Position numbers and translations under genes: made by a program | In this document: one piece after another, positions 7,921 to 17,196 of the stretch | Layout: every line of letters begins with the position of its first letter | Position numbering within the stretch: position 1 is the stretch's first letter | Source of the DNA: Saccharothrix carnea | GTDB taxonomy: Bacteria; Actinomycetota; Actinomycetes; Mycobacteriales; Pseudonocardiaceae | Assembly: GCF_003014735.1 (NCBI RefSeq) | Contig: NZ_PYAX01000022.1 | Location: 1 to 64,000, forward strand | Length of the DNA stretch: 64,000 nt | Direction: 5' to 3' | Notes under the pieces: generated by a model | Database searches by the model: none | The model's input: the letters and a program-made list of their open reading frames with translations, nothing else | What the model was told of the DNA's origin: nothing

Positions 7921-9906
7921 GTGGCGGGCAAGGCGACGACCAGGCGAGGCGAGCGGGTTCCCGCCGCCTCGCTGCCGGTTGCCCGCGTGTGCGTGGACGT
8001 GCCGCTGGCGCACCTGGACCGGCCGTTCGACTACCAGGTGTCGACCGAGCAGGACGCGGACGCGGTGCCCGGCTGCCGGGTGCGGGTGCGGTTCGCGGGC
8101 CAGCTGGTGGACGGCTACCTGCTGGAACGGGTGGAGACGTCGGAGTACGGGCGCAAGCTGACGTTCCTGGACCGGGTGATCTCGCCGGAGCCGGTGCTCT
8201 CGCCGGAGGTGGCGGAGCTGGCGCGGGCGGTGGCGGACCGGTACGCGGGGTCGTTGATCGACGTGCTGCGGATGGCGATACCGCCCCGGCACGCGCGGGT
8301 GGAGGCCAAGCCGTCCGACGAACCGGCCCCGGTGCCGGCGGCGCCATCGGACGAGGGCTGGTCGCGGTACCCGTTCGGGCCGAACCTGCTGGACGCGCTG
8401 CGCTCCGGCCGGGCCGCGCGGGCGGTGTGGCAGGCGTTGCCGGCGGAGGACTGGCCCGCCCGGCTGGCCGAGGCGGTGGCGTCGATGGCCAGCACGGGCA
8501 AGGGCGCGCTGGTGGTCGTGCCGGACCACCGCGACCTGGCCCGGCTGCACCGGGCGTGCGTGGCGCTGGTGGGCGAGGCGGGCGTGGTGACGCTGTCGGC
8601 CGACCTCGGGCCGTCCGAGCGGTACAAGCGGTGGCTGGCCGTGCGGCGGGGTGCGGTGCGGGTGGTGCTGGGCACGCGTGGCGCGGCCTTCGCGCCGGTG
8701 CGCGACCTCGGCCTGGTGGCCGTCTGGGACGACGGCGACGACCTGCACGCCGAGCCGCGGATGCCCTACCCGAACGTGCGGGACGTGCTGGTGCAGCGCG
8801 CGCACCTGACCGGCGCGTCGCTGCTGGTGGGCGGGTTCGCCCGGACCGCCGAGGCGCAGCTGCTGGTGGACAGCGGCTGGGCGCACGAGGTGGTCGCGGC
8901 CCGCGACACGCTGCGCTCCGTGGCGCCGAGGGTGGCGGCGGTGGGCGAGAGCGAGTGGCAGGAGGTGAAGGACCCGGCGGCGCGGTCGGCCCGGCTGCCG
9001 TCGATCGCGTTCGACGCGGCGCGGGCGGCGCTGGCGGCCGACACGCCGGTGCTGATCCAGGTGCCCCGGCGCGGGTACGTGCCCGCCCTGGCCTGTGGTC
9101 AGTGCCGATCGCCCGCCCGGTGCCGCCGGTGCGCCGGCCCGCTGGCCCTGCCCGGCGGCACGCAGGACGGTGTGCCCAGGCCCGCGTACTGCCGGTGGTG
9201 CGGTGCCACGGAGGCGGCGTACCGCTGCCCGAACTGCGGTTCGCGGCGGCTGCGCGGCCAGGTCATCGGCGCCCGCCGCACGGCCGAGGAGCTGGGGCGC
9301 GCGTTCAGCGGGGTGCCGGTCCGCACGTCGGGCGGTGACGAGGTGCTGGCCGACGTGCCGGCCGGCCGGTCGCTGGTGGTGGCCACGCCGGGCGCGGAAC
9401 CGCTCGCCGAGGGCGGCTACGGCGCGGCCCTGCTGCTGGACGGCTGGGCGCTGCTCGGGCGGGCCGACCTGCGTGCGGCGGAGGAGGCGCTGCGCCGGTG
9501 GATGACGGCGGCGGCCCTGGTCCACGCGGCCGGGCGGGTGGTCGTGGTCGCCGACTCGTCGTTGGCGCCGGTGCAGGCCCTGGTCCGGTGGGACCCGGTG
9601 TGGCACGCCCGGCAGGAGCTGGCCGCGCGGGCCGAGCTGGGGTTCCCGCCCGCCGTGCGGATGGCGACCGTGGACGGCGCGCCGGACGCGCTGGCCGGTG
9701 TCCTGGAGGAGCTGCACCTGCCGCCGACCGGGGAGGTCCTGGGCCCGGTGCCGCTGTCCGAGGACAAGGAACGCGCCCTGGTCCGGGTGTCCCGCACGGA
9801 GGGACGCGCGCTGGCCACCGTGCTGTCCGAGGTGCTGGCCGTGCGCAGCGCCCGCAAGGAGCCGGACGTGGTGCGGGTGAAGCTGGACCCCCTCGAAGTC
9901 CTCTGA
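7921..9906 (+). CDS. priA: Primosomal protein PriA-like (actinobacterial, helicase motifs degenerate)
   Basis: Primosome assembly/replication restart protein. With the GTG at 7921 the product is 661 residues, close to mycobacterial PriA; the frame is open to 7840 but those codons look non-coding. The N-terminal DNA-binding domain is clear (RVCVDVPLAHLDRPFDYQV). In the helicase core no GxGKT Walker A is visible, as known for actinobacterial homologues described as having lost helicase activity. The zinc-binding cysteines are kept: CGQCRSPARCRRC, then CRWCG and CPNCGSRRLRG (about residues 394-440). It may act as a structural replication factor. The metK-priA-fmt neighbourhood is conserved. Confidence 0.9.
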   Translation: MAGKATTRRGERVPAASLPVARVCVDVPLAHLDRPFDYQVSTEQDADAVPGCRVRVRFAGQLVDGYLLERVETSEYGRKLTFLDRVISPEPVLSPEVAELARAVADRYAGSLIDVLRMAIPPRHARVEAKPSDEPAPVPAAPSDEGWSRYPFGPNLLDALRSGRAARAVWQALPAEDWPARLAEAVASMASTGKGALVVVPDHRDLARLHRACVALVGEAGVVTLSADLGPSERYKRWLAVRRGAVRVVLGTRGAAFAPVRDLGLVAVWDDGDDLHAEPRMPYPNVRDVLVQRAHLTGASLLVGGFARTAEAQLLVDSGWAHEVVAARDTLRSVAPRVAAVGESEWQEVKDPAARSARLPSIAFDAARAALAADTPVLIQVPRRGYVPALACGQCRSPARCRRCAGPLALPGGTQDGVPRPAYCRWCGATEAAYRCPNCGSRRLRGQVIGARRTAEELGRAFSGVPVRTSGGDEVLADVPAGRSLVVATPGAEPLAEGGYGAALLLDGWALLGRADLRAAEEALRRWMTAAALVHAAGRVVVVADSSLAPVQALVRWDPVWHARQELAARAELGFPPAVRMATVDGAPDALAGVLEELHLPPTGEVLGPVPLSEDKERALVRVSRTEGRALATVLSEVLAVRSARKEPDVVRVKLDPLEVL

Positions 9907-9972
9907 GGCCGAACCCGACACGACGACCCGCGGGTGGTTCTGCTTTCCGCCGGGGTGGAGTAGAAGGGAACG

Positions 9973-11751
9973 ATGCTCCGGTCGACTGTCGCCAGCGTCC
10001 TCGCATCCCTCCTAGTCGTACCCCTCCTGCCCGCCACCGCGGTTGCGCAAGCGCCGCCGCGGGTGCCGGTCGCCGTCGGCTTCGGCGGCGTGGTGTCCAG
10101 CGTCGACCCCGACGCCTCCCAGATCGGCGTCGACGTGCTGCGCCGCGGCGGCAACGCGGTGGACGCCGCGGTCGCCGTGGCCGCCGCGCTGGGCGTCACC
10201 GACCCGTTCTCGGCCGGTATCGGCGGCGGCGGGTTCTTCGTCCACTACGACGCCCGCACCCGCCGGGTGTCCACAGTGGACGGCCGGGAGACCGCGCCCG
10301 CCTCCGCCGACGCCGACCTGTTCGTCGAGGACGGCGCGCCGATCCCGTTCGCCGAAGCCGTGACCAGCGGGCTGTCGGTGGGTGTGCCGGGCACGCCGCG
10401 CACGTGGCAGCAGGCGCTGCGGCGGTGGGGCTCGTGGTCGCTCGACCAGGCCGTGCGGCCCGCGGAGGAGCTGGCCCGGCGCGGCTTCACCGTCGACGCC
10501 ACGTTCCACCGGCAGGTCAGCGACAACGCGGCCCGGTTCGCCGACTTCACCTCGACCAGCGCGCTGTACCTGCCCGGCGGCGCCGCGCCCGCGGTCGGCA
10601 GCACGTTCCGCAACCCCGACCTCGCCGACACCTACCGCGCGCTGCGGCGGCACGGCGTGTCGGAGTTCTACCGCGGTGAGGTCGGACGTGACCTGGTCGC
10701 GGCGGTCCGGCAGCCACCCGTGGTGGCCGGCACCACCCGCGAGGTCCGGTCCGGCGACATGACCGAGGCCGACCTCGCCCGGTACGAGGCGCCGCTGCGC
10801 GAGCCGACCCGGATCCGGTACCGGGACTACGACGTGTTCGGCATGGCGCCGCCGTCGTCCGGTGGCACGACCGCCGGTGAGGCGTTGAACATCCTGGAGA
10901 CCACCGACCTGGCCGCCGAGACCCCGGTCCAGTACCTGCACCGGTTCCTGGAAGCCGGCCGGCTGTCGTTCGCCGACCGCAACCGGTGGGTGGGCGACCC
11001 GGCGTTCAGCGACGTGCCGACCCGGGAGCTGCTGTCGCAGCGCTTCGCCGACAGCCGGGCGTGCCTGATCTCGCCGACCGCGGCCATGACCGGCACGGTC
11101 GCTCCCGGTGATCCGCGCGACCCGAAGCCGTGCGCGGTGGCCGGGGAACCGGCCGCCACGCCGTACGAGGGCACGGACACCACGCACCTGACCGTCGCCG
11201 ACCGCTGGGGCAACGTGGTCGCCTACACGCTGACCATCGAGCAGGAGGGCGGCAGCGGGATCGTGGTGCCCGGTCGCGGGTTCCTGCTCAACAACGAGCT
11301 GACCGACTTCTCGTTCACCCCGGTGACGCCGGGCGTGCCGGACCCGAACCTGCCCGGACCCGGCAAGCGGCCCCGCTCGTCCATGACGCCGACGATCGTG
11401 CTGCAGCACGGTCAGCTGGTGCTGGCGCTCGGCTCGCCCGGTGGCGCGTCGATCATCACCACGGTCGTCCAGGTGCTGACCCGGCGGCTGGACCGCGGCA
11501 CGCCGCTGGTGGAGGCCATCGCCGCGCCGCGCGCGTCCCAGCGCAACGCCACCAACACGCAGGCCGAGGCGGCGTTCCTGGCGAACGCGGAAGCCGAGCC
11601 GCTGCGCGCGTTGGGGCACCGGTTCACGTCGACCAACGAGATCGGCGCGGTCACCGCGGTCGAACGCCTGCCAGACGGCCGCTGGCGCGCGGCGGCGGAG
11701 ACGTCCAGGCGTGGCGGCGGTGCGGCCCGGGCGGTGTGGCCGGCGCCCTGA
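9973..11751 (+). CDS. ggt: Secreted gamma-glutamyltransferase
   Basis: Cleaves glutathione and other gamma-glutamyl compounds outside the membrane. The 592-residue protein starts with a Sec signal peptide (MLRSTVASVLASLLVVPLLP, cleavage near ATAVA-QA). The proenzyme self-cleaves before a catalytic Thr: the motif GTDTTHLTVAD fits, with Thr403/Thr404 as the new N-terminus of the small subunit. GSPGGASIITTV (oxyanion/substrate loop) and LLNNELTDFS are also present. It is probably monocistronic, closed by the bidirectional hairpin at 11760-11799. Confidence 0.93.
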   Translation: MLRSTVASVLASLLVVPLLPATAVAQAPPRVPVAVGFGGVVSSVDPDASQIGVDVLRRGGNAVDAAVAVAAALGVTDPFSAGIGGGGFFVHYDARTRRVSTVDGRETAPASADADLFVEDGAPIPFAEAVTSGLSVGVPGTPRTWQQALRRWGSWSLDQAVRPAEELARRGFTVDATFHRQVSDNAARFADFTSTSALYLPGGAAPAVGSTFRNPDLADTYRALRRHGVSEFYRGEVGRDLVAAVRQPPVVAGTTREVRSGDMTEADLARYEAPLREPTRIRYRDYDVFGMAPPSSGGTTAGEALNILETTDLAAETPVQYLHRFLEAGRLSFADRNRWVGDPAFSDVPTRELLSQRFADSRACLISPTAAMTGTVAPGDPRDPKPCAVAGEPAATPYEGTDTTHLTVADRWGNVVAYTLTIEQEGGSGIVVPGRGFLLNNELTDFSFTPVTPGVPDPNLPGPGKRPRSSMTPTIVLQHGQLVLALGSPGGASIITTVVQVLTRRLDRGTPLVEAIAAPRASQRNATNTQAEAAFLANAEAEPLRALGHRFTSTNEIGAVTAVERLPDGRWRAAAETSRRGGGAARAVWPAP

Positions 11752-11759
11752 CCGAGGTG

Positions 11760-11799
11760 GTGTGGTCCCACCCGCCCCCTCGTGCGGGTGGGACCACAC
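11760..11799. terminator. Bidirectional hairpin terminator between convergent genes
   Basis: A perfect 16-bp stem (GTGTGGTCCCACCCGC at 11760-11775 with its complement at 11784-11799) and an eight-base loop, in the 53-base gap between the ends of ggt (+) and the anti-sigma-like gene (-). There is no T-tract on either side, which is common for actinobacterial terminators. Confidence 0.8.
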
Positions 11800-11804
11800 G
11801 CGTC

Positions 11805-13007
11805 TCAGTCCAGCGTCACGGTCTCGATCGGCTGGTCGCCGTGGTCGAGGACGCGCAGCCGGAAGCCCTTCAGGAGGGGTTCGGACAGCTCCTGGTCGTG
11901 CACCCGGGCGGCGAACGTGCCGTCCCGCAGGGTGGCCGCCACCGTCCCGCCCCGCGGGCCGGTGACCTCGATCGCGCCCACCCGCGCCGCGTCGACCGTG
12001 CCCGCCAGCAACACGTAGCCGTCCTCGGGCCTGGGCCCGGTCCGGTCCGACGTCACGTAGCGGACCTCGAACGACCCGCCCCGCCGCGGTGACGCGCTCT
12101 CCTCGTGCACGAGGAACGGCCGACCCAGGCGGAACTCGCAGTAGGCGGTCCTGCCGGCCTGGTCCTGGAGCACCAGCCGGGCGTCGGCCTCCGGACCCAC
12201 GAGCGCTCCCGGGCGCCACTTCAGCGGGTCGCCCACCCACCGCGCCGCGTCCCGCAGGGCCCGGTCCAGGCACCGGGCCACGTCCGGGTCGCCCGGCGGC
12301 AGCTCCTCCCGCGGCGCCGCCCACACCTCCACGGTCGGCAGCGCCGCGATGTCGATCCCGGCGGACACGGGTCCGGACGGCGTGATGAAGTCCACCGACA
12401 TGCCCGCGGTGGTGTACGGGGTCACGAACAGGTCGTCCACCAGCGAGACCGGCATGGGACCGGTGCCGGTCGGGTCACCGGAGTTCAGCTGGACGCGGCT
12501 GGTCCCGGCGGGCACGCGGCCGACGAGCACGGCGGAGCCGCTGCGCCACAGCACCGCCGCCGCACCGCCCGCCAACGGGACCGCGTCGACCCCGGGGCTG
12601 CTGGTCGAGATCGTCGTGTGCGTCAGCTCGCAGAACCGGTCGCCCCGCGTCACGAGGATCCGGCGACCCGCCAGGCCGAGGGTGAACCGCACGTCCGCGT
12701 CACCGAGCCCGCACCGCGCCGCGTCACCGGCGGTCGTGCCGGGCGTGACGGCGGTGACGGGCGACTGGTCCGGTGCCGGCCCGGTCGTGGACGTCGTGGA
12801 CGGCGGCGTGACGGCGGTCGTGCCGCCCTGCGTCGACTGGGCGACGATCGCCCCGCCCGCGATGAGCACGACGGCGGCGGCAGCGGCTGCCAGCGGTGCC
12901 CGCGCACCTCCGCCGCCCAGGACACGTCGGCGCAGGCGTTCCCGCACGTCGGGCGGCAGGGGACGGCGCGGCGGCAGGTCCGGCGAGGTCAGGTCCGGCT
13001 GGCTCAT
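11805..13007 (-). CDS. Single-pass membrane protein, likely partner/anti-sigma of the adjacent ECF sigma factor
   Basis: A 400-residue protein whose ATG (13007) overlaps the stop of the upstream sigma factor gene by four bases (ATGA), so the pair is translationally coupled. The N-terminal about 35 residues are cytosolic and Arg-rich, followed by one TM helix (PLAAAAAAVVLIAGGAIVAQ, about residues 36-57), a Thr/Pro/Ser-rich linker and a roughly 300-residue extracytoplasmic region with a few Cys. This layout and the coupling suit a membrane-bound sigma regulator, but no zinc-binding HxxxCxxC anti-sigma motif is visible, so the role is inferred from context. The frame continues open upstream inside the sigma gene, which is a shadow. 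Confidence 0.75.
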   Translation of the reverse strand: MSQPDLTSPDLPPRRPLPPDVRERLRRRVLGGGGARAPLAAAAAAVVLIAGGAIVAQSTQGGTTAVTPPSTTSTTGPAPDQSPVTAVTPGTTAGDAARCGLGDADVRFTLGLAGRRILVTRGDRFCELTHTTISTSSPGVDAVPLAGGAAAVLWRSGSAVLVGRVPAGTSRVQLNSGDPTGTGPMPVSLVDDLFVTPYTTAGMSVDFITPSGPVSAGIDIAALPTVEVWAAPREELPPGDPDVARCLDRALRDAARWVGDPLKWRPGALVGPEADARLVLQDQAGRTAYCEFRLGRPFLVHEESASPRRGGSFEVRYVTSDRTGPRPEDGYVLLAGTVDAARVGAIEVTGPRGGTVAATLRDGTFAARVHDQELSEPLLKGFRLRVLDHGDQPIETVTLD

Positions 13008-13540
13008 CGCTCCTCCACAGCACGCAGTCGGGCACGGGCCCGCGAGATCCGCGAGCGCACGCTCACCTCGGCGACACCGAGCACCTCGGCGGCCTCCGCC
13101 GTGGACAGCTCGCCCAGCAGGACCAGCTCCACGGCCTCCCGTTCGGCTCTCGGCAGGGTCGCCACCACGTCCAGCACCCGGCGTAACGCGCGGTCGTCGT
13201 CCACCGAGGCGATGACGCTCTCGGCGTGGTCGGGCACCACCTCCTGGTGGGGCACCCGCAGCAACGCCCGCCGGAACCGGCCGAGGCGGCGGAACTCGGT
13301 GCGCGCGAGGTTGCCCGCCACGGTGTAGAGCCACGGCAGGGCGCTGTCGCGGACCAGCGTGATGTCCGATCGGCGCCGCCAGGCGGCCAGGAACGTGGCG
13401 GAGGTCAGGTCCTCGGCGAGAGACCACGACGCGGTCAACCGGTAGGCGTGGTTCCACACCGCTTCGGCGTGCCGGTCGAACAGCGCGGCGAACGCCGCCT
13501 CGTCGCCACGCGCCCACAGCTCCCCATCGGTGTCTGACAC
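13004..13540 (-). CDS. ECF-family RNA polymerase sigma factor
   Basis: A 178-residue sigma-70 family protein with region 2 (FDRHAEAVWNHAYRLTAS, then AEDLTSATFLAAWRR) and region 4 (LPRAEREAVELVLLGELSTA and the helix-turn-helix SVRSRISRARARLRA). I chose the GTG at 13540 because it is preceded by GGGGGCAGGACGG; an ATG at 13579 would add 13 residues without a ribosome binding site. It has no region 3, as expected for ECF factors. It is coupled to the downstream membrane protein. The inverted repeat at 13620-13639 lies in its promoter region. Confidence 0.92.
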   Translation of the reverse strand: MSDTDGELWARGDEAAFAALFDRHAEAVWNHAYRLTASWSLAEDLTSATFLAAWRRRSDITLVRDSALPWLYTVAGNLARTEFRRLGRFRRALLRVPHQEVVPDHAESVIASVDDDRALRRVLDVVATLPRAEREAVELVLLGELSTAEAAEVLGVAEVSVRSRISRARARLRAVEER

Positions 13541-13619
13541 CCGTCCTGCCCCCTGCCGGCCCGATGTCGCAGCGGTCATGCCAGTAGGTAGCCGCAGGTG
13601 CCCCCGGCGTTGCACCCGA

Positions 13620-13639
13620 CCTCATCCCGGGGGATGAGG
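13620..13639. promoter_or_regulatory. Candidate operator palindrome upstream of the ECF sigma gene
   Basis: CCTCATCC (13620-13627) and GGATGAGG (13632-13639) form an 8-bp inverted repeat around CGGG, in the 186-base divergent spacer between the sigma factor gene and a small ORF. The position fits an operator, but no regulator is identified. Confidence 0.4.
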
Positions 13640-13726
13640 CCCATCCGCTACTCCGAGCGGACGCCCGCCGACGACCGTGCGGCGCACGCTGGGAGCACGT
13701 GAGGAGCCGAGAGCCGAGGAGCGGAC

Positions 13727-13936
13727 ATGACCACGATCACCCTGGCACCCCCGACCAAACCGTCCGCGACCAGGACGGTGGTGAGGGCGGCCGTGCCTGC
13801 CTCGACCGCCGCGAGGGGCCAGGTCCCGATCAGGACGGCGGCGACGGGCCAGGTCACGACCGCGGCCAGGTTCGTCGGGCACTTCCTGGCCGCCCTGGTC
13901 GGGGTCGCCGTCCTCGGCCGTGACCTGGAGCACTGA
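13727..13936 (+). CDS. Small hypothetical protein
   Basis: A 69-residue ORF rich in Thr/Ala/Arg. The ATG at 13727 is preceded by GAGGAGCGGAC, a good ribosome binding site. The last third has a short hydrophobic stretch (FVGHFLAALVGVAVLG) that could be membrane-associated. It lies divergent to the ECF sigma gene and just before def, and might be a target or passenger of that sigma factor. No family recognised. Confidence 0.5.
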   Translation: MTTITLAPPTKPSATRTVVRAAVPASTAARGQVPIRTAATGQVTTAARFVGHFLAALVGVAVLGRDLEH

Positions 13937-13982
13937 GCGGGCTTTCGTAGACTGGAACCTCCCCAGGCTTCGAGGAGTGCGC

Positions 13983-14525
13983 GTGACCGTCCAACCGATC
14001 CGGCTGTTCGGCGACCCGGTGCTGCGGACGCCCGCCGTCGAGGTCACCGACTTCGACGCGGAGCTGCGCAAGCTGGTCAAGGACTTGTGGGACACCATGA
14101 GCGAAGCGGGCGGCGCCGGGCTGGCCGCGCCGCAGCTGGGCGTGGGGCTGCGGGTGTTCACCTACCACTGCGACGGGTTCGCCGGGCACCTGGTCAACCC
14201 GACGTTCGACGTGGTCGGCGAGGAGGAGCAGGACGGCCCGGAAGGCTGCCTGTCCATCCCCGGCCTGTCGTGGGACTGCCGCCGGCACATGCATGTGGTG
14301 GCCAAGGGCTGGAACATGCACGGCGAGCCCATCGAGGTCGAGGGCACGGAACTGCTGGCGCGCTGCATCCAGCACGAGACCGACCACCTGGACGGTGTGC
14401 TGTTCCTGGACCGGCTGGACGACCAGACCCGCAAGGAGGCCATGCGGGCGATCCGGCAGCAGTCGTGGTTCGACGGCGGCGTGCCGGCGATCAAGCAGTC
14501 GCCCCACCCGCTGTTCGGCGTTTGA
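13983..14525 (+). CDS. def: Peptide deformylase
   Basis: Removes the N-formyl group from nascent proteins. The three metal-site motifs are intact: GAGLAAPQLG, EGCLSIPG (Cys ligand) and HETDHLDG (two His ligands and the catalytic Glu). I chose the GTG at 13983 (180 residues) because GAGGAG ends five bases upstream; the frame is open to 13920. It sits upstream of fmt, which adds the formyl group that this enzyme removes. Confidence 0.95.
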   Translation: MTVQPIRLFGDPVLRTPAVEVTDFDAELRKLVKDLWDTMSEAGGAGLAAPQLGVGLRVFTYHCDGFAGHLVNPTFDVVGEEEQDGPEGCLSIPGLSWDCRRHMHVVAKGWNMHGEPIEVEGTELLARCIQHETDHLDGVLFLDRLDDQTRKEAMRAIRQQSWFDGGVPAIKQSPHPLFGV

Positions 14526-14681
14526 TCGTCGCTGCTCGACGTCGGCGGGCGAGCCGGCCCCGAAGCGCTCTTCTAGACTTGCCGTCTGCGGTTGCGCGGA
14601 AGATGCGAGGAGAGTGCGTGTTCGTGCAGGAAACCAGGCCGTGCCGTCCGAGTCCCGACGTGCGTTGCGGAGGGATCTGAC

Positions 14682-15617
14682 ATGCGGTTGGTCTTCGCGG
14701 GCACGCCCGAGGTCGCGCTGCCGTCGCTGCGGGCGCTGCTGGAGTCGGACCGGCACGAGGTCGTGGCCGTGGTGACCCGGCCGGACGCGCCGTCCGGACG
14801 TGGTCGCCGGGTCGAGCGCTCACCCGTCGCGGCTCTGGCCGACGAGCTCGGCATCGAGGTGCTGACCCCGGCCAAGGCGGGCGACCCGGCGTTCCAGGCC
14901 CGGTTGAAGGAGCTGGAGCCGGACCTGTGCCCGGTGGTGGCCTACGGCGCGCTGCTGCCCGAGTCGGCCCTGGCGATCCCTCGCCACGGCTGGGTGAACC
15001 TGCACTTCTCGGTGCTGCCGGCCTGGCGCGGCGCGGCGCCCGTGCAGGCGTCCGTGCGGCACGGCGACGACATCACCGGCGCGACCACGTTCCGCATCGT
15101 CAAGGAGCTGGACGCGGGCCCGGTGTTCGGCGTGGTGACCGAGCGGGTTCGCGAGCGGGACACGGCCGGTGACCTGCTCGGCAGGCTCGCCGAGTCGGGC
15201 GCGAAGCTGCTGCTGTCCACTGTGGACGGTATCGCGGACGGCACGCTCCGGCCCGTGGAGCAGCCGTCGGAGGGCGTGAGCTACGCGCCGAAGGTGACCG
15301 TGGACGACGCCCGGCTCGACTTCGGCACGCCCGCCGCCGCGATCGACCGGGTGGCCCGCGCGGTGACGCCGGACCCCGGCGCGTGGGCCGAGTTCCGCGG
15401 TGAACGGCTCAAGCTCGGCCCGGTGCTCCCGGTCGAGGTACCGGACGGTGAGCCGCTCGCGCCCGGCGAGATCCGGGCGGAGCGCAAGCGCGTGCTGGTC
15501 GGCACGGCCACCGAGCCGGTGGCGCTGGGCGACGTGCAGGCGCAGGGCAAGAAGCGGATGTCGGCGACCGACTGGGCGCGCGGCGCCCGGATCGAGGCGG
15601 GGGAACGGATTTCATGA
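14682..15617 (+). CDS. fmt: Methionyl-tRNA formyltransferase
   Basis: Formylates initiator Met-tRNA using 10-formyl-THF. The 311-residue protein from the ATG at 14682 (RBS GGAGGG) begins MRLVFAGTPEVALPSL, typical of the family. The N-terminal formyltransferase domain keeps the catalytic triad region (HGWVNLHFSVLPAWRGAAPV) and the C-terminal domain binds tRNA. An in-frame upstream GTG region (14592) looks non-coding. The stop overlaps rsmB (ATGA). Confidence 0.96.
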   Translation: MRLVFAGTPEVALPSLRALLESDRHEVVAVVTRPDAPSGRGRRVERSPVAALADELGIEVLTPAKAGDPAFQARLKELEPDLCPVVAYGALLPESALAIPRHGWVNLHFSVLPAWRGAAPVQASVRHGDDITGATTFRIVKELDAGPVFGVVTERVRERDTAGDLLGRLAESGAKLLLSTVDGIADGTLRPVEQPSEGVSYAPKVTVDDARLDFGTPAAAIDRVARAVTPDPGAWAEFRGERLKLGPVLPVEVPDGEPLAPGEIRAERKRVLVGTATEPVALGDVQAQGKKRMSATDWARGARIEAGERIS

Positions 15618-17041
15618 CCCAGAGGTCTTCGCGTCCATCCCGCCCGCAGCGGGCCCACCCACCGCGCGGGCGCACCGGCCCGGCCCGGCCGCCGGTGGAC
15701 GACCCGGCCCGGCAGGCGGCGCTGGACACCCTGCGCGCGGTCCGGCAGCGTGACGCCTACGCCAACCTGGTGCTGCCGGGGATCCTGCGCGAACGTCGGA
15801 TCACCGGGCGTGACGCGGCCCTGGCGACCGAGCTGACCTACGGGTCGCTGCGCGCCCAAGGGCTGCTGGACGCGGTGCTGGCCGCGTGCACCGACCGGCC
15901 GTTGTCCGAAGTGGACGGCGCGGTGCTCGACGCGTTGCGGCTGGGCGCCTACCAGCTGCTGCGCACCCGCATCCCGGCGCACGCGGCGGTCGCGTCGACC
16001 GTCGACCTGGTGCGGGCGGACCGGGGATCGGGCGCGGCCGGGTTCGCGAACGCGGTGCTGCGGCGCGTCACCGGGCAGGACGAGGCGGCCTGGGTGGAAG
16101 AGGTCGCGCCGGACGAGGACACCGACCCGATCGGGTACGTGGCCATGGCCAACGCGCACCCCCGGTGGATCGCGCAGGCGTTCGCCGAGGCGCTGGGCAG
16201 TCGTGGGGAGCCGTTGCGCGAGGCGCTGGCCGCCGACGACATGAGGCCGGCGGTGCACCTGGCCGCCCGGCCAGGCGAGTGCAGCGCGGACGAGCTGGCC
16301 GCGATGACCGGCGGCGAGGCGGCGCCGTACTCGCCGTACGGGGTGCACCTGGACGCGGGCGCGGGTGACCCGGGCGACCTCGACCCGGTGCGCCAGCGGT
16401 TGGCGGCGGTGCAGGACGAGGGCAGCCAGCTGTGCGCGGTGGCGTTGACGCGGGTGCCGCTCGAAGGGCGGGACGAGCGGTGGCTCGACCTGTGCGCGGG
16501 GCCTGGTGGGAAGGCGGTGCTGCTCGGCTCGCTGGCCGTGCTGTCGGGCGCGTCGATGGACGCGGTGGAGAAGGCGCCGCACCGGGCGGACCTGATCCGC
16601 AAGGCCGCGGGCGACCTGCCGATCACGGTGCACGTGGCCGATGGTCGCGAGTCCGGGCTGGAGGAGGGCGGGTTCGACCGGGTGCTGGTGGACGCGCCGT
16701 GCACCGGCTTGGGCGCGTTGCGGCGGCGGCCGGAGGCGCGGTGGCGGCGGCAGCCGTCTGACGTGGCGCCGCTGGCCCGGTTGCAGCGCGAGCTGTTGAC
16801 GGCGGCGTTGACGCTGGTCCGGCCCGGGGGTGTGGTGGCGTACGTGGTGTGCACGCCGCACCTGTCGGAGACGGTGGGTGTGGTCGCAGACGTCGCGCGC
16901 CGGACCGAGGCGGAGTGGTTGGACGCGCGGGAGTTCTTCCCCGGTGTGCCGGACCTGGGTGACGGGCCGCAGGTGCAGTTGTGGCCGCACAAGCACGGGA
17001 CGGACGCGATGTTCTGCGCGATGCTGCGGCGGCCGGTGTGA
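15614..17041 (+). CDS. rsmB: 16S rRNA (cytosine-967 C5) methyltransferase
   Basis: A 475-residue RsmB/Sun-type enzyme. After a low-complexity Arg/Pro-rich start, residues about 35-180 form the NusB-like RNA-binding domain. The SAM-dependent domain follows, with DLCAGPGGKAVLLGSLA (motif I), DAPCTGLGALRRRPEARW (motif IV, first Cys) and YVVCTPHLSET (motif VI, nucleophilic Cys). Its ATG overlaps the fmt stop by four bases; the def-fmt-rsmB order is conserved. Confidence 0.94.
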   Translation: MTQRSSRPSRPQRAHPPRGRTGPARPPVDDPARQAALDTLRAVRQRDAYANLVLPGILRERRITGRDAALATELTYGSLRAQGLLDAVLAACTDRPLSEVDGAVLDALRLGAYQLLRTRIPAHAAVASTVDLVRADRGSGAAGFANAVLRRVTGQDEAAWVEEVAPDEDTDPIGYVAMANAHPRWIAQAFAEALGSRGEPLREALAADDMRPAVHLAARPGECSADELAAMTGGEAAPYSPYGVHLDAGAGDPGDLDPVRQRLAAVQDEGSQLCAVALTRVPLEGRDERWLDLCAGPGGKAVLLGSLAVLSGASMDAVEKAPHRADLIRKAAGDLPITVHVADGRESGLEEGGFDRVLVDAPCTGLGALRRRPEARWRRQPSDVAPLARLQRELLTAALTLVRPGGVVAYVVCTPHLSETVGVVADVARRTEAEWLDAREFFPGVPDLGDGPQVQLWPHKHGTDAMFCAMLRRPV

Positions 17042-17196
17042 GCGCGGGACGGGTGAGCGGGGTCGGGTGGGGCGCGGTCGGGTGAGCCGGGCTCCGGTGG
17101 CGTCGGTTCGGGTGAGAGCGGTCGGGTGAGCCGGGCTCGGGTGCGGCTGGCGCAGGTGAGGAGTGGTGGGGTGGAGTTGGTGCGGGTGAGGCTGCG
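17042..17196. repeat. GGGTGAG-rich spacer with a 21-bp direct repeat
   Basis: The spacer between rsmB and the flavoprotein gene is built of many GGGTGAG/GGTCGGGTG words. A 21-base block at 17074-17094 recurs exactly at 17118-17138 (44-base period). No ORF or hairpin terminator was seen. It looks like a degenerate expanded simple repeat. Confidence 0.65.
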
